Assembly: GCA_029532415.1 (NCBI GenBank)
Contig: JAQOTA010000013.1
Coordinates: forward strand, 120,645 to 184,644
DNA length: 64,000 nucleotides
Direction of reading: 5' to 3'
Source of the DNA: Marasmius tenuissimus
Taxonomy: Eukaryota > Basidiomycota > Agaricomycetes > Agaricales > Marasmiaceae
Of this stretch, positions 1-11,348 are shown piece by piece (the stretch's first letter is position 1; every line of letters starts with the position of its first letter). Below the pieces are notes generated by a model, which saw only the letters and a list, made by a program, of their open reading frames with translations, did no database searches and was not told where the DNA came from. The position numbers were made by a program, and so were the translations under genes.

Positions 1-1311
1 GCTCATGCTATCGACGCAATCTCGATTCTGGACATTATAGTCGGCACAGTCACCTCTCCCTTCCCATTTCAGTCCGACTTTGACATCGCGAAGGTCGCCG
101 ACCTGGCTGAATCCATTCCGAGCCATTCATGGGAGTACGGAGCTGCTGCTCAAGCTCTTCTCGAACTCTATGACCCTTACCTCTCCGTGTTCTCCCCCTC
201 CCCATTTCCGGTCCCAACTCGCGAACCCCAATCCGTCCGAGCACTCAGTTATGCCACTGAGAAAATCATCGTAGGCGAAAGAGCAGATGGGCTTTCTCCA
301 GGAGATGGGTCAGTCGGGGATCCAGCGAGTCTGGGCGTCAGTGCCATCATGTTGGGCAAGACGGATGCGAAGTATGCTGAAGCTGCTAAAGGTCAGATGG
401 ATTACATCCTTCACGAGGCTCCGAGATTCTGGAACGGTGCGATTTCTCATAGAGCTGATGTTTCTGAGCTTTGGTACGTCGCCGTTTCTGTCTCTCCCAA
501 TATAATTTACTGATTATGTCGCGTCTTCTAATTTAGGGCGGACTTCATGTACATGGTTCCACCGTTCATGTCCTACTACGCCGTTGATACGAACGACACG
601 ACACTCCTCCAAGATAGCGTCAAGCTATGCAGCGACTACCGTCAAGTCCTTAAAGCCAACCTCACCGATACCCCCCACGACGGCGTCTGGGTCCATATCG
701 TCGGCCCCCAAAGCCCTGATGATGGGCTTTGGGCTAGCGGTAACGGCTGGGCTGCAGGTGGCATGGCGAGAGTCCTAGCAACCGTCATGAAAGCTCCCTC
801 GCACCTCACCCAGGGATGGGCAGATGAAGCCATCACCGACCTTACCACATGGATCAAAGAAATCATCGATGGGGCAAGAGGCGCCCCCATGGACAACGGC
901 CTCCTTCGGAATTACCTTGACAACACATGGAACGATGGGCACGGCTTCGGAGAAATCTCAGGTTCGGCGATGTTGGCTTCAGTCGTATATCGCATGGCAA
1001 TTTTGCAGCCGGAGGTCTTTGGGGAGGAGTACATCTCCTGGGCGGATGGGATTCGGAAGGCTATCTCTGGCAATGATCACAATGGCGATCCCCGTGTCAC
1101 TTTGACGGGAGTTGTACGACCTGCAGTCAACCCGCTGGGCTGGTTCGACACCAACCCGTTCGAGACGGGTAGTCCTGAGGGCCAGGCGTTTGTTGTCCTC
1201 ATGTACGCAGGCTGGAGAGACTGCGTTCGCGCTGGAAAGTGCAACACTACTACTGGGGCTACGAAGGCTACCAAACGCCATAGGCGCGCGCTTGTAAAGC
1301 GCAACCACTAA
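1..1311 (+). CDS. GH105-like six-hairpin glycosidase, 5' end cut by window edge
   Basis: The frame is open from base 1. Exon 1..473 joins exon 537..1311 across a 63-nt intron (gtacgt...ttag), rebuilding a Leu-Trp-Ala-Asp junction; the stop is at 1309-1311. The protein carries alpha/alpha-barrel landmarks of fungal GH105/GH88-type unsaturated-uronyl hydrolases: an early SHSWEYGAAAQALLEL helix, WADFMYMVPPF, DDGLWASGNGWAAGGMARVL and FGEISGSAMLASVVYR. The first residues (AHAIDAIS) look like the region just after a signal-peptide cleavage site, so probably only about 20 residues are missing. The family removes unsaturated galacturonyl residues from pectin-derived oligosaccharides, which would fit a secreted plant-wall enzyme. 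The exact substrate is not deducible. The C-terminus is basic (KRHRRALVKR). Confidence 0.75.
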
Positions 1312-2192
1312 ACCACGACGCTCCTTTCAACTTATACCCTCTACAAGTAACACATTCGTCGACTTCCAGTTACTTTGTTGTACACCTCATCGGTGTAGCA
1401 ATTTTATGTACAGTAGTAGTGCTTGAAGTTTGAATACTTGCTGTAAACGCTTTGACTTGTTGATATCAATAAGTTCTTTCGCATACTATCACTAGAGGTT
1501 TAGAAAATCAGGGTTATCAACATCATCATCCACCAGAAGAGTAACTCAGGCAGCTCTGGCGTGTCTGCCAGAAGATATGCGGCATCACAGGGCACTTCAT
1601 GCCAAAAGTGGCCGTCGAGCTGAGGCACTGAAACATCGGGATTCCCACCAAATCTAGTAGGAAACGTGAAAGATATACCCCCAGATTCTCCGGAGAGATT
1701 TTTAAATTCAGCATTTACAGTACGAAGAATACTTCCGGCCTTTGGTACGAGCAACTTCCAGGCGATCGTTTAACCAGTGACCTCAGAGGCTGGATGTAAC
1801 CAGCCTTCCCAAACGCGATCAACCGGCCAAGGCCCACCTCTGGTCGTCAAGGGAGGCCTGACGTTAGCTGACGTTCCGCCGGACCCTGTGTCGTCCAGGA
1901 CAACTTGGCGATTTCCAAGGCACTTCGTTCCGCTGGAGCCTGGATCGAACGATGTGGCTTGATGTGGCGGGTGGCGGTGGGAAAAGGAGGCTCGGCGGAG
2001 GAGGACGAGGCCGAGTCAGAGCTCCCCCTAGATGTGTGGTGGCATCAAATGCCTGACACTGGGCATTTGATATTCAACTCCTATCGACCTTATCGACCTC
2101 TTCAAGAACGATGGAATGGAGAAAGCTGGGATGGCAAAAAATACAAAACTACTAATACATACAATTTCGCCGAGTCACAGCCTATTTAGGCC
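1312..2192. other. Intergenic region, no supported gene
   Basis: This holds the 3' flank of the glycosidase and of the convergent transcription factor gene. One minus-strand open frame (1754 to 1500, about 84 codons, ending in a run of Trp, Met and Leu) has no recognisable motif, and a stop lies just upstream. I cannot support it as a gene. Confidence 0.4.
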
Positions 2193-5100
2193 TTACATTG
2201 TAGAGAAATCTTGCGATCGCAGCAGATCATCTATCCCTGTCATGTACAGATTCCAGTCCGCCGACCTGCAGTAAGGATAAAATCTCGTAAAGACCCTCCC
2301 CGAAGAGAGACGAACTGGCAGACTTACCCAAAGCCATGGTTCAAAGGCCCTACCTGAGTACCATCTGGAAGGTTTCCTTGATCCTGACTTTCAGCCCCGA
2401 ATGGCAAGAAGAACGCGTCTGGACCTTAGGGAAGTAGGGCACGTTCAGTGACAACCCATAACAGCAGATGGGAATTCATACATACCTAGGTTTCCAAACG
2501 CGGTCGATAACGATTCCGCCATAGTCCTGCTCGTGTAATCGGACTCTTGCAAGTTATTCCCGAACGTCACACCCGACATGTCCGTGTTCGAGGGTTGATT
2601 AGGATACATGATGAACGGGTCATATGCGAACGTCTCATGCAATGGTAAACTCCCAAGTCCCGCGCTGGTCATGGGGAGCGAAAACTCAGGGAATTGAGCA
2701 GGTTGGAACCCAGGATTCATTGAATGTGGTTCTGGGAAACCAGAGGCAGGCATCGAAGAAGTCCCAGCCGCGGGTGCACTGGCACTAACGACACGCTTCG
2801 ACCCGGCAATGGGCCTGGGATGACGAGAGACACTCGATTCCAACACTTCGACGCTGGAATCGGTGGAGTCTCCGTCTATTTCTCCGTCTTCGTCATCATA
2901 ATCGCCGTTTTCCCCCTGAGCGATCATGGGTCTTTTCGTCGACAAGGAGGAAAAGTCACAAAGAGATAGTAGAGCGCTCAGGACATCGCAGAGCCTTCCA
3001 GATACCTGGGACCTGGAATGAAAACCTTAGTCAAAGATCAAGATAGTACCATGACAGAGGACAGGAACCTACACAGGCTCATATCTCTTCAATATCTCAG
3101 CACACCTCCGCACGTCCCCGAGCTCGCTAATCGTACTCGGTGATGTCCTCGCCCGTCTCCCCCTCAATGCATTGAGAAACAAGACGATCTACAAGTATGC
3201 GTTCAATATCGAGGGTCGCAGAGAACGGAAAATGTGCAAGAAAGAACTCACTGCGGATGAATAGATTGCATTCTGAAATAGCCTCTAAGCCTAAACAGAC
3301 AGCGCGAGAAAAGAAGGTCAAGCTCACCATTACAGTTGGGAATGGCCCAGGTCCAAATCCACCTCCCCGTAGCGGTCCTGTCCCCAAAGTCCTCTGCTCC
3401 ACCTCGACCAGATGAACCACACTCCTCGCGGCATTCGCACATATTGCTAAAGACGGGAATCGTTTGCCCAAGACTTCCTCCTCGCTCGTCGGTGATAAGA
3501 ATGGTCGGTGAATCAGAAGTTGAACCCAGTAAAACGTAACGTGCAATATCGTTGACTGAATAAAAAACGTTTTCGAAGGGTTTGACGGGTTCCATTTCAC
3601 TTTGACGACGAAGAGAATTGGTTACTAAAGAGATGAGGATGGAGGACACAAACTTACGATGTTCTGGAATTGTATCCACCCACTCGTTCAACGCGGAATC
3701 CAGTTCGGCTACGATCTTCTCGTTCCATTCTGGCCCCGTCATCCCCATTCTCGTCCACATATCTGTCTTACGTACCGCGTACTAAAGAGGTGGTAGAGTG
3801 AGAATACTCGTGGATAAAGCAAGCACGGGATACTCACTATGGTACGCTGAGCAAACCCAACGATATCCAACAGCTTCAGGAACGCAAACCAGTAACTTAT
3901 CGTACAAGGTTTGTCAGGTGGCTGCCTGAAAGCCTGTTCCGGATCCTCGGTCTCCCAGTATTCGTCGTCACATTCTATCGGTAACGGGACGTCGAAGCTG
4001 CAGGTGCAATTGCTGTCAGTGACTGGAAAAAAAGGAATGAAAGCAGAAGTACTCACTCGTCCGTGTGCATTGCCCTTGGCCTCCCCAAGAACGTACTCAT
4101 CACGACATCTACGCTGACCAGCCCCCAGAACGCCCGGTTCCACATCTGACTCTCTACGGTCGGTTTTGAACTTTGTTTTTCCGACGCGAAAGGTTGTTGG
4201 CGGTGGATGCCCAGGTCCTGCGCAAATCGTACACCAAGACCAAGCATTACCCAGCACATTTCGGATGCGGAAGTGCCTTGTACGAAGTAGATGGCGATCT
4301 ACCAAGGAATATTCGGATGAGGAAGAGGCTTTCGGAAGGGAAGCGAAAGGAAGAAGAAAGGGTGTCGCTTACACAGTACAATTGTAGTTCGTATATCGAG
4401 GGTGGCTCCATGAAGCTCGTCTTGATCAGCCTGATTTGTTTGAACCACTTCCACCCCGCACTGAGCCTTATTGAGTTGGTATCGGTCGGTGTGGTCGGCG
4501 TAGTTGAGGCCGAGTCCTCTGGCTCAGCTAACACACGGGGATCATCGGAGAATCTAGATGCCACGGCGCACATCACCAGCACTACCGCCGCGAAATGTGG
4601 GTCCTCTTCGTGTAACTTGTCTCTGAGGGATTTTTCGAATATCCCGCGATGTAGAATGAGGAAGAAGGGGTTTACGTGCGCGAAATAGAGGTCAACCAGC
4701 GAAGATAGGAGGTCTGGCGGCGGGAACGTGTACTGGGGTGGTGATGGTTGAGGTGTCATCTGCCACTGTACTCGAAAAAAAGTCAGAATGACGACGGATG
4801 ATGCCAAGTGAAACGAACGCACAGAATGAACATTCCAAAACTCCCCCCTCCTATTCACGTTCATGGGGGCGCGCTTGGGAAGTGCGCGTTCCGGCTCGAA
4901 TGCACGCTTCTTGTTCTGGTTCAGATCTTCCCCTGTCGTGCTGGTCTGGCTCTCCCCCACCGCCGACATCAGCAAGGTCAAACTACTCGATTGTCCAAAA
5001 TGCCTTGTGTGGGCATGGTCGAGCTTCAAGTGTTTCACAAAATCCAGAATCAAGTCCGACGTCGGTGCATCGGGATCCTCGTTGTATTTGCAATCGTGAT

Positions 5101-5793
5101 CGGGGGCCGGGGTCGATGCCGGTGTATAAAACGTGCTTATCATCGACGTCGACATTGGTGGGGATGTATTTGGAGACGACTTTGAACCGTCAGCACTTTT
5201 GAGCTCTTCAAGTTGTTCTTCTAAGTCGACGATACGCTTCGCGAGGTCCATTACGAGTTGTCGAAGAGCCTTCGGGTCCTCTGGCACAACATAGGGTTTT
5301 GTTTCCGACAGTATAGACTTGACGATGGATTGAATGGACTTTGTACCACGCGGGGTCCTGGACAACGTTCCGTTAGAGAGTGACACTTAGATTGCGGCGA
5401 AAACAAGGTTGCTCGTACCCTCTAGCTGGTCCACGTTTCTGGAGTGATAGAGAGTATATTTGAATGAGCTGGTTAGAGAGACAGAAATGACGGGGTTATC
5501 CACCTTCTTCGCCATTGCCAGAGCATGAGTACACTGTGTTCTGAATGCCAGACAGTTGGAGCAAACGTTTCCTGGCATATTCGCGCTGTCGCCTTCGGGG
5601 TTCAGGTCAGTTTGACTGGCGAAAATTGATCTTGAGGTGACTGGTGACCGTTCACGTACATTTTACTGTTCACCTTGATTGTTGAGCACAACTGATCGTA
5701 ATTAGACAAAGGAAACGTACTTTTGCGCCTCCTACACTCATCGCAAGCATTCTGGAGTCTCCGCTTCTTGTACGGAACGCCATCATCGTCCAT
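2193..5793 (-). CDS. Zn(II)2Cys6 fungal-specific transcription factor, copy 1
   Basis: Model of 15 exons: 5793-5721, 5665-5660, 5592-5504, 5438-5419, 5357-4823, 4765-4373, 4298-4057, 3997-3838, 3781-3658, 3599-3328, 3272-3252, 3188-3075, 3005-2486, 2424-2328, 2265-2193. They total 2739 nt, or 912 residues. The N-terminal zinc cluster reads CDECRRRKIKCDSA...C-x2-C-x6-C (CX2CX6CX9CX2CX6C), followed by a KRGP linker, a short coiled coil (VDLEEQLEEL) and a central PF04082-type regulatory domain (LHRGIFEKSLRD, GVRFAQDLGIHR, AFWGLVSVDVVMSTFLGRPRAM). The acidic, Pro/Ser-rich C-terminus is probably an activation region. It should be a nuclear DNA-binding regulator; its targets are unknown. The third zinc ligand depends on the 6-nt exon. 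Copies 2 and 3 in this window share the architecture. The intron at 4822-4766 is absent from both. Confidence 0.9.
5660..5665 (-). other. 6-nt microexon (TAAAAT) in transcription factor copy 1
   Basis: It is flanked by a canonical ...aacag acceptor and a gtacgt donor. Joined to the last base of exon 1 and the first two of exon 3 it encodes Ile-Lys-Cys, completing RRRKIKCD. Skipping it deletes the third zinc-binding cysteine. Confidence 0.85.
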
Positions 5794-7383
5794 CCTTAGT
5801 TCGAGGTCGCGATTGACGGTGGAAGTGAGAAAGAGCTGTGACAGTGTGTTGTCAAGCGAGCTGCGCAGATAACGATGTTGTTCCCGTGAGATTGAATGTT
5901 TCAGAGTTTTGAATGCGGCATAGGTTAAAATTGATGAATTTGACCAAGTAGCTCCTTGGGTGTAACGAAATACATACCAGTTATTTTGGTGATGGATCAA
6001 TGGCAAAGGGTGTGGAATGCCAGGATGGTGTTTGACCGGCTACGGGACCATTTTACCGTTCGGGCCGTTTTAAGGAGGCCTCCCACGCCCTCCGACCTCG
6101 GCCCTTGGGCTTGGCTCTGGACTAAGAGGTTTTGGTATTGGCAGTCCATGGTTCGATCTGAAGCAAGCCAGTACTACTTAACGCAAAGCGCTGTCCTATC
6201 TTCAAATTCTGTTTATGATTCATCACGATTGTACCCTCCCAATGAGCTCCGACTCCGACGAGGAAGTTGCTGCGGCGGTCCAACCTTAGTCCTCTCTTGG
6301 TCCTTCTTCGTCGAAGCGTTGCGGGTTCGAAGCTGTTTGAAGTACCCCAGCCCTGTCTCGTGGAAGGGTTTGGACCTGACTTCGCGTAGATAGCACCGGA
6401 GCATAAATGAACAACATTCTATTCGCCACTGGAATAAATCCGGGTAGTGATCGGGTGAGCATTCCGAGTCTTATGAGCCTATCCTCGATACTAGATCGGA
6501 GCTTAGCGCTTCTAGTGGCGGGCGAAGTTCATTGATGGCATACCTGATCATACAATATTGACAATAAATCGCGTTCAATTTCCTTCAGGGAGGACTCACG
6601 GCAGAGCATGCGTCCTCATAATTTCACTCCAGGACCAGAAATTAAAAGAATACAAAATCGAGTCACGTAGTAAGCTCACGCCTTGTCGAGAAATTTAGCT
6701 TTGAACGACCTCGGAAGACTTTTAGTATCCTCACACAGGAGCCAGCACACCTATATTACTTTACATGCCCACCCTCCAACTCCGCGCGGCTTATGGCTCC
6801 CAATTTTTGATGAAGATCTCCTACCGGGAAACACCCTTCGCTGATAAGCCGCTCAGAAGCCTCCATATTTACACGCAGCAACGACTCGACGGACTTTGCA
6901 TGTTTCAATTACTTTCATCGGCCTCGATCGTCGCCAGACGAATTCTTGCAAACTTGTTCTCTCCATTCCCTGAGGCTTGCTTGTATTTTCCTCTTTCACC
7001 CCTTCCTCATCGAGGGCAGGGCCATGAAGGGCACCAGGGGTACATTCGTCTCGGCTTATTGTGCCCCTCGGATAGCCTGGTCAGTCCTTAAGGACCTTTC
7101 CCACAAGCCTCGATGTGACGCTCCGCAGTTTGAAAAATAGAAGTCCGGTGCTTGAACCGATCGAGATTAATTTCGTCTACCAACCTTGGATCGATCTCCG
7201 TCGGGCTGCTTCTCCCCTGTTCAGAGACATGCGCCGCAGGCTACTGGTGATAGGCAGGCACGTCGGGAGACCCGCAAATTAGGGAGGTCACACCCAGTAG
7301 ATACGCCAGATCGCTGAGGGAAGATCACGATATTTGTTGGACTGGATATGTAAGTATAGCCGCCATCGTGTTTTTGGCGGCAG
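5794..7383. other. Intergenic region upstream of transcription factor copy 1
   Basis: About 1.6 kb that should hold the promoter of the copy 1 gene, read leftward from 5793. Only short unrelated open frames are present and I see no conserved protein motif or repeat. Confidence 0.4.
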
Positions 7384-8128
7384 TCAGATCCACAGTACAT
7401 ACAGTACCAAAGATACAACCGAGCCTGTGATGACCATTATGTACACAACGCCATGACTGAGAAATCGTCCATCATAGTAACCTTGGTACACCACTGAAGA
7501 CGAAAATCGTGAACGAGATAGATCTAAATGCCTCCTCAGTTGTTCACCCCGGAAAAGCTTATACGAGCAATTATTGGTTTCAGTTGCTCCTCTACAATGT
7601 AGGTGGGAGTATTGGCATTGCGGGCAATATGGCTCCCGAGAGTCTGCAAAGTCCCATAACCATGATGGAGTCAGTGACCGCACAAGCTCGGCGTTTCAAA
7701 ATCTCACTAGTATGTCCCCACGCTGGAGAGCGTAGTCACGATGTCCTTCGAGCCTTATGCCGTTCACAAACGTCCCATACCCAGTTCCGAGATCACGGAT
7801 GTATAGCTAGAACGGGATGACATCAGTACTGTGGCGACCTTGAAAAGGAAGGAAATGCACTAACGACATTATTCGCGCCAATCCAAGCCTCAATGTGCCT
7901 AGAGTCGAGAGTGATTGGCATTACCAGCGTCCCATTGGTCGACGATGGAGCTGGGGAGAATGTGCCGTTTGTGGGTGCAGCTCGACGAGCCGGTCTTCCA
8001 GGTGCATCTTGAGCTTGAGCACCGATAGTGATTCTCATGTTCCCCTGAATTGGAATAAACTTGGCTTGGAAAGGAAAGCTAGAAGAAGTCGGCTGGAGGC
8101 TGAGGAAGGCAGGGGGGATGATTGACAT
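7384..8128 (-). CDS. Short FHA-domain protein with possible C-terminal membrane anchor
   Basis: Exon 1 starts at 8128 and includes a long FHA beta-sandwich half ending LDSRHIEAWIGANNV. A gttagt...ctag intron leads to LYIRDLGTGYGTFVNGIRL and YALQRGDIL, then a gtgaga...gcag intron leads to TLGSHIARN...EEQLKPIIARISFSG. The SRH and GTFVNG motifs are the phosphothreonine-binding signature of FHA domains. A last open segment ending at 7384 encodes a hydrophobic span (GVVYIMVITGSVVSLVLYVLWI) at the extreme C-terminus, typical of tail-anchored proteins. The junction between exon 3 (donor near 7549) and this last segment is one nucleotide out of phase with the only obvious GT-AG pair, so the anchor may be joined by an unseen splice or the gene may be frameshifted. 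FHA identification is firm; the anchor is tentative. The total is only about 220 residues. Confidence 0.65.
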
Positions 8129-8993
8129 GGCAATTTGTTTCTGGAAGTCGAGGAGAGCCGAGACGGGGAAGGTATAACAAGGAATTGGATTGACAAAGGT
8201 GGACAGATGGGAAACGGCCTTGCTATTTAAGCAGGTCCAATCTAGATTTGAGGTGAGCTCAGTTCAACCAAAAATTTATTCACTATCCTAAACAAGTGGT
8301 CGATGATCCAGCGGCGTTTGCCATTTGCTAAGGTCTCGACGATCAGCCTGTTCCACGTTCACAATGGTTCAAACCCTACCAAGGCTGCGCATCGAGCGGG
8401 CGGATTGGTGGGTCCGTTGGGCACGCGCATAAATGAAGAGCCAGGAGCAGGCAAATTGTGATACCGTCCAACGAGTGCGCAGGCTCTACTCAAGAAGAAG
8501 AAGCCACCCTAAAGAAGCCTTTCGTCCAGGTCCCTCAAGCAAAACGGCGGAACCTTGTATGTCTGCACTATCAGGTATCAATCATCTTGGTGCCGCGTTG
8601 AAACCATCGATTCTCCAATTATTAACACTCAATTTATCGCAATGTCATCAGTCGTGAGCACCCTGGGGTATCCTTGCTTCAATTTTACATCAACGCTAGC
8701 GCTCATGAGTCTGCAATCGAGTGAACTCAGCTCTCGTGTCAAAGGGCCGACAGAGTTGAGACAATTTCGCCAACTTGGCGGGTTCACGGTTGAGATCGAG
8801 GGAGATTTGACGATCAGTGCGTCTGTTCTCTGTATAAACTTGGCGCAGGCGTACTGTCAACGAAAGGAATAACATAAATTTTCTACAGCGTTGAACAAAA
8901 AATCAGGATCTTTGAATTTGGATCAGGTATGCGATTCCGTCACGGCACATTGTCGGCGCGAGCCGTGAAGAAAAGAAAGTTAGTGTCCGTGAT
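8129..8993. other. Intergenic region, no supported gene
   Basis: This lies between the FHA start and the carboxylesterase stop. It contains only short open frames without motifs. The FHA promoter must lie near 8130-8400. Confidence 0.35.
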
Positions 8994-11348
8994 TTATACC
9001 CTCGTTTCAGCTGTGACCTCTTCGCTCATCCAAAACTTGCATCTCTCCATCTCTGCACTGGAGATATCCTCCATGGCGCTTGATGTAGCCCAATCATCTC
9101 CCCGAGTGATCTTCAGCCTTCTACGAGGCGAGTTGACTGCTCCTGAAACGAAAGGCTCCCAAACAGGTGAAGTTTGAAGTTTTGATGCCGAAGGATTGCC
9201 GGACGCGGCAAAAGAAGTCCAGTACGCAATGCCTTCGCGGGATACCACAGCTTCGCTCTGGGAGAAACCGATCAAATTAGACTTGGGCACATACTACAGT
9301 GGGACGTACGGCATTGAAGGGTGTGAAAGTATTCCCGGCATTTCCGAAGGTGCTAATGAAAGTCATTAGTCGTCAAAAGCGGCCAAACATGTCAATGAGG
9401 GCTCACTTCGTTCCTACAAAGCGAGGAGTCAGAACCAAGCTGAACGGTCGAGCGATATTCACGCACCCGCAAACAGGAAGTAAAGGTCGGATACGTGCAT
9501 TGCACCGAGATATGGGCTTGCATCGTATAGCACCCTGTCAGGCGCATTCCATCTGGGCGGGAGTTAATCGCTACGCTCGACTTGAGTGATATACGCTTCT
9601 TACGCGTAGGAGAAAACCTTATCCACCCCTTTTGCCAACATGGCCTCCGCGAGGTGCCAGTCCCTGGCAATGTTCACTCAGGTGAATTATAGACATTGAT
9701 AGGGTGATTGCAGAACTCACATGCAAGCGAAAACGGCTTCTCCAGCCATTGTCCAAGCCCTATCCCATTGTGTTGGGAAAGCACCTCCGGTGCCATTTGA
9801 TAGAGGGTACAAGGCCAAAGCTTTGTCTCTCAATTCATTTGACTGCGTAGGGCCGGAGTCTGTATGAGCCATTTCCTATGCGGCGGTATTAGCTCGGAAC
9901 AAGACCCACCACACCTGGCCATCTGGAAAATACAATCCTTTTCACATCGTCGTCTGTGACAAACTGCTCTGGCCTCCCACTTGCGAAGGTCTTTCCATCC
10001 CCAGTACAATGGCCTCCGTTGTATTCGACGGCAGTAAAATTTCCCGAAGCGATGAGACGAGAGGGTAGGTCTGGTAGAAAGCCGCCAGGTCCCTCCAACA
10101 CGGGGGCAAACTCGCCGTTTGGAGTTCGGTTGATGGCGCTGACGATGGCTCCTAAAGAGGCATTGCGCATGCAATCCAGAGTGTCTAGAGTGCTCGAGGT
10201 GGTCTGACACCCAACGAATTCGGCAGCATTCGCTGATGTATCAATGAGCACTCGACACTGTAGAAAAACCCAGGAATTCATACCAAAGTTCGTTTCGATC
10301 TGAGTGTCGTTCCGTGTAGGCCCAAACCCTATCGACTGAGGAGTGGCGCGTTTGAAAGGTACGGGTCTCGTACCTACAGAAGAAACATGATGGTTAATCG
10401 ACAGATACTTGGTTGGAAATCGCTTATACTTGCCTCCGTATGCGGTGACCTGCATGACAATACTAGTGCCCCCCGCGCTCTCTCCGAATATCGAGACATT
10501 ATCTGGATCTCCTCCGAATTTGCTAATGTGCCTTTGTACCCATTCCAACCCGGCACGCTGGTCGAGCAGACCAACATTGAGATCTCCGTTCCCTGTTCGG
10601 GGAGAGAACGCCGGAATAGTTGGGCCACCGAGGAAGCCCATCATTCCAAGGCGGTAGGTAATCGATACCCCAACCAGCCCTGCGGGATTCTGAGCCACCC
10701 AATCGTAGAGAGGAAAACCTTGAGGTGACTAGCGAAGGGCTGATCAGCTCGGGGTCCGTAGCTCTACTTCTCACAGTTCGACGCACATTCGCATAAAAAC
10801 CCCCGCCCTACTCACGAAGAATTGAGCACTCGAAACGGTCAAGGCGCGGAGATGAAAAGATAACGCACATGAATGTAGACAGCGACAGGCAACTTGTCGC
10901 CTTCTGACGAATTTGTTGGTTTCCAGACGTTCAATGTCAGACAATCTGTATTGAATATTGATCAATTAGTGGTAGATTCCAGTAACTAGGCTCAGGGTGG
11001 CTTGAAATGACCTTCATTCCCCACTCCCACGACAGCCGGCCGCTGAATACACGGAGGACCCCAGTTCCTCGCATCTGTTACAACACGACCGGGATTATCT
11101 TCTTCGTTCAATGTTTTTGGAGCTCTCCAGCGAAGATCACCCACAGGCGGTTGCGCGTAAGGAATCCCGCCGAAGAACGTCACTGGCCCCACGACTGGAG
11201 TCTCTGGATTGGTGGGCGAGTCTGGAGGTGTGCTATTACCAGCAAACGCAGCATAACCGAGATCGATGATAGGTCCCAAAGGGGAGGTGAGCTGCGCACT
11301 GACAGCGGCCGATAGGAAGATGCAGAAGCCAGCACCAATTACAAGCAT
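8994..11348 (-). CDS. Secreted type-B carboxylesterase/lipase
   Basis: It starts at 11348 with a signal peptide (MLVIGAGFCIFLSAAVSA, then QLTSP). Following splice sites gives FFGGIPYAQPPVGDLRWRAP, DCLTLNVWKP, an oxyanion-hole segment YIHGGGFYAN encoded partly by a 21-nt exon, SPQGFPLYDWVAQ, the nucleophile elbow FGESAGGTS, an acid-residue segment FAPVLEGPGG and the catalytic-His segment GAMHVSDLYFLF. The C-terminus reads SEAVVSREGIAYWTSFAASGNP and ends at 8994. All three triad positions of the esterase/lipase alpha/beta-hydrolase fold are present and the frame is intact across about ten short introns, so I regard it as functional. It is likely extracellular and acts on carboxyl esters; the substrate is not deducible. 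Apparent in-frame stops fall inside introns. Confidence 0.88.

Noticed and set aside
1500..1754. Small minus-strand gene with a hydrophobic tail
   Set aside because: No motif, a stop just upstream, and no splice sites linking it to other coding sequence.
9290..9300. In-frame TAG that would make the carboxylesterase a pseudogene
   Set aside because: It lies inside an intron (gtacgt...cccag). Splicing at NTFTPFNA joins directly to SEAVVSREGIAYW, matching the family.
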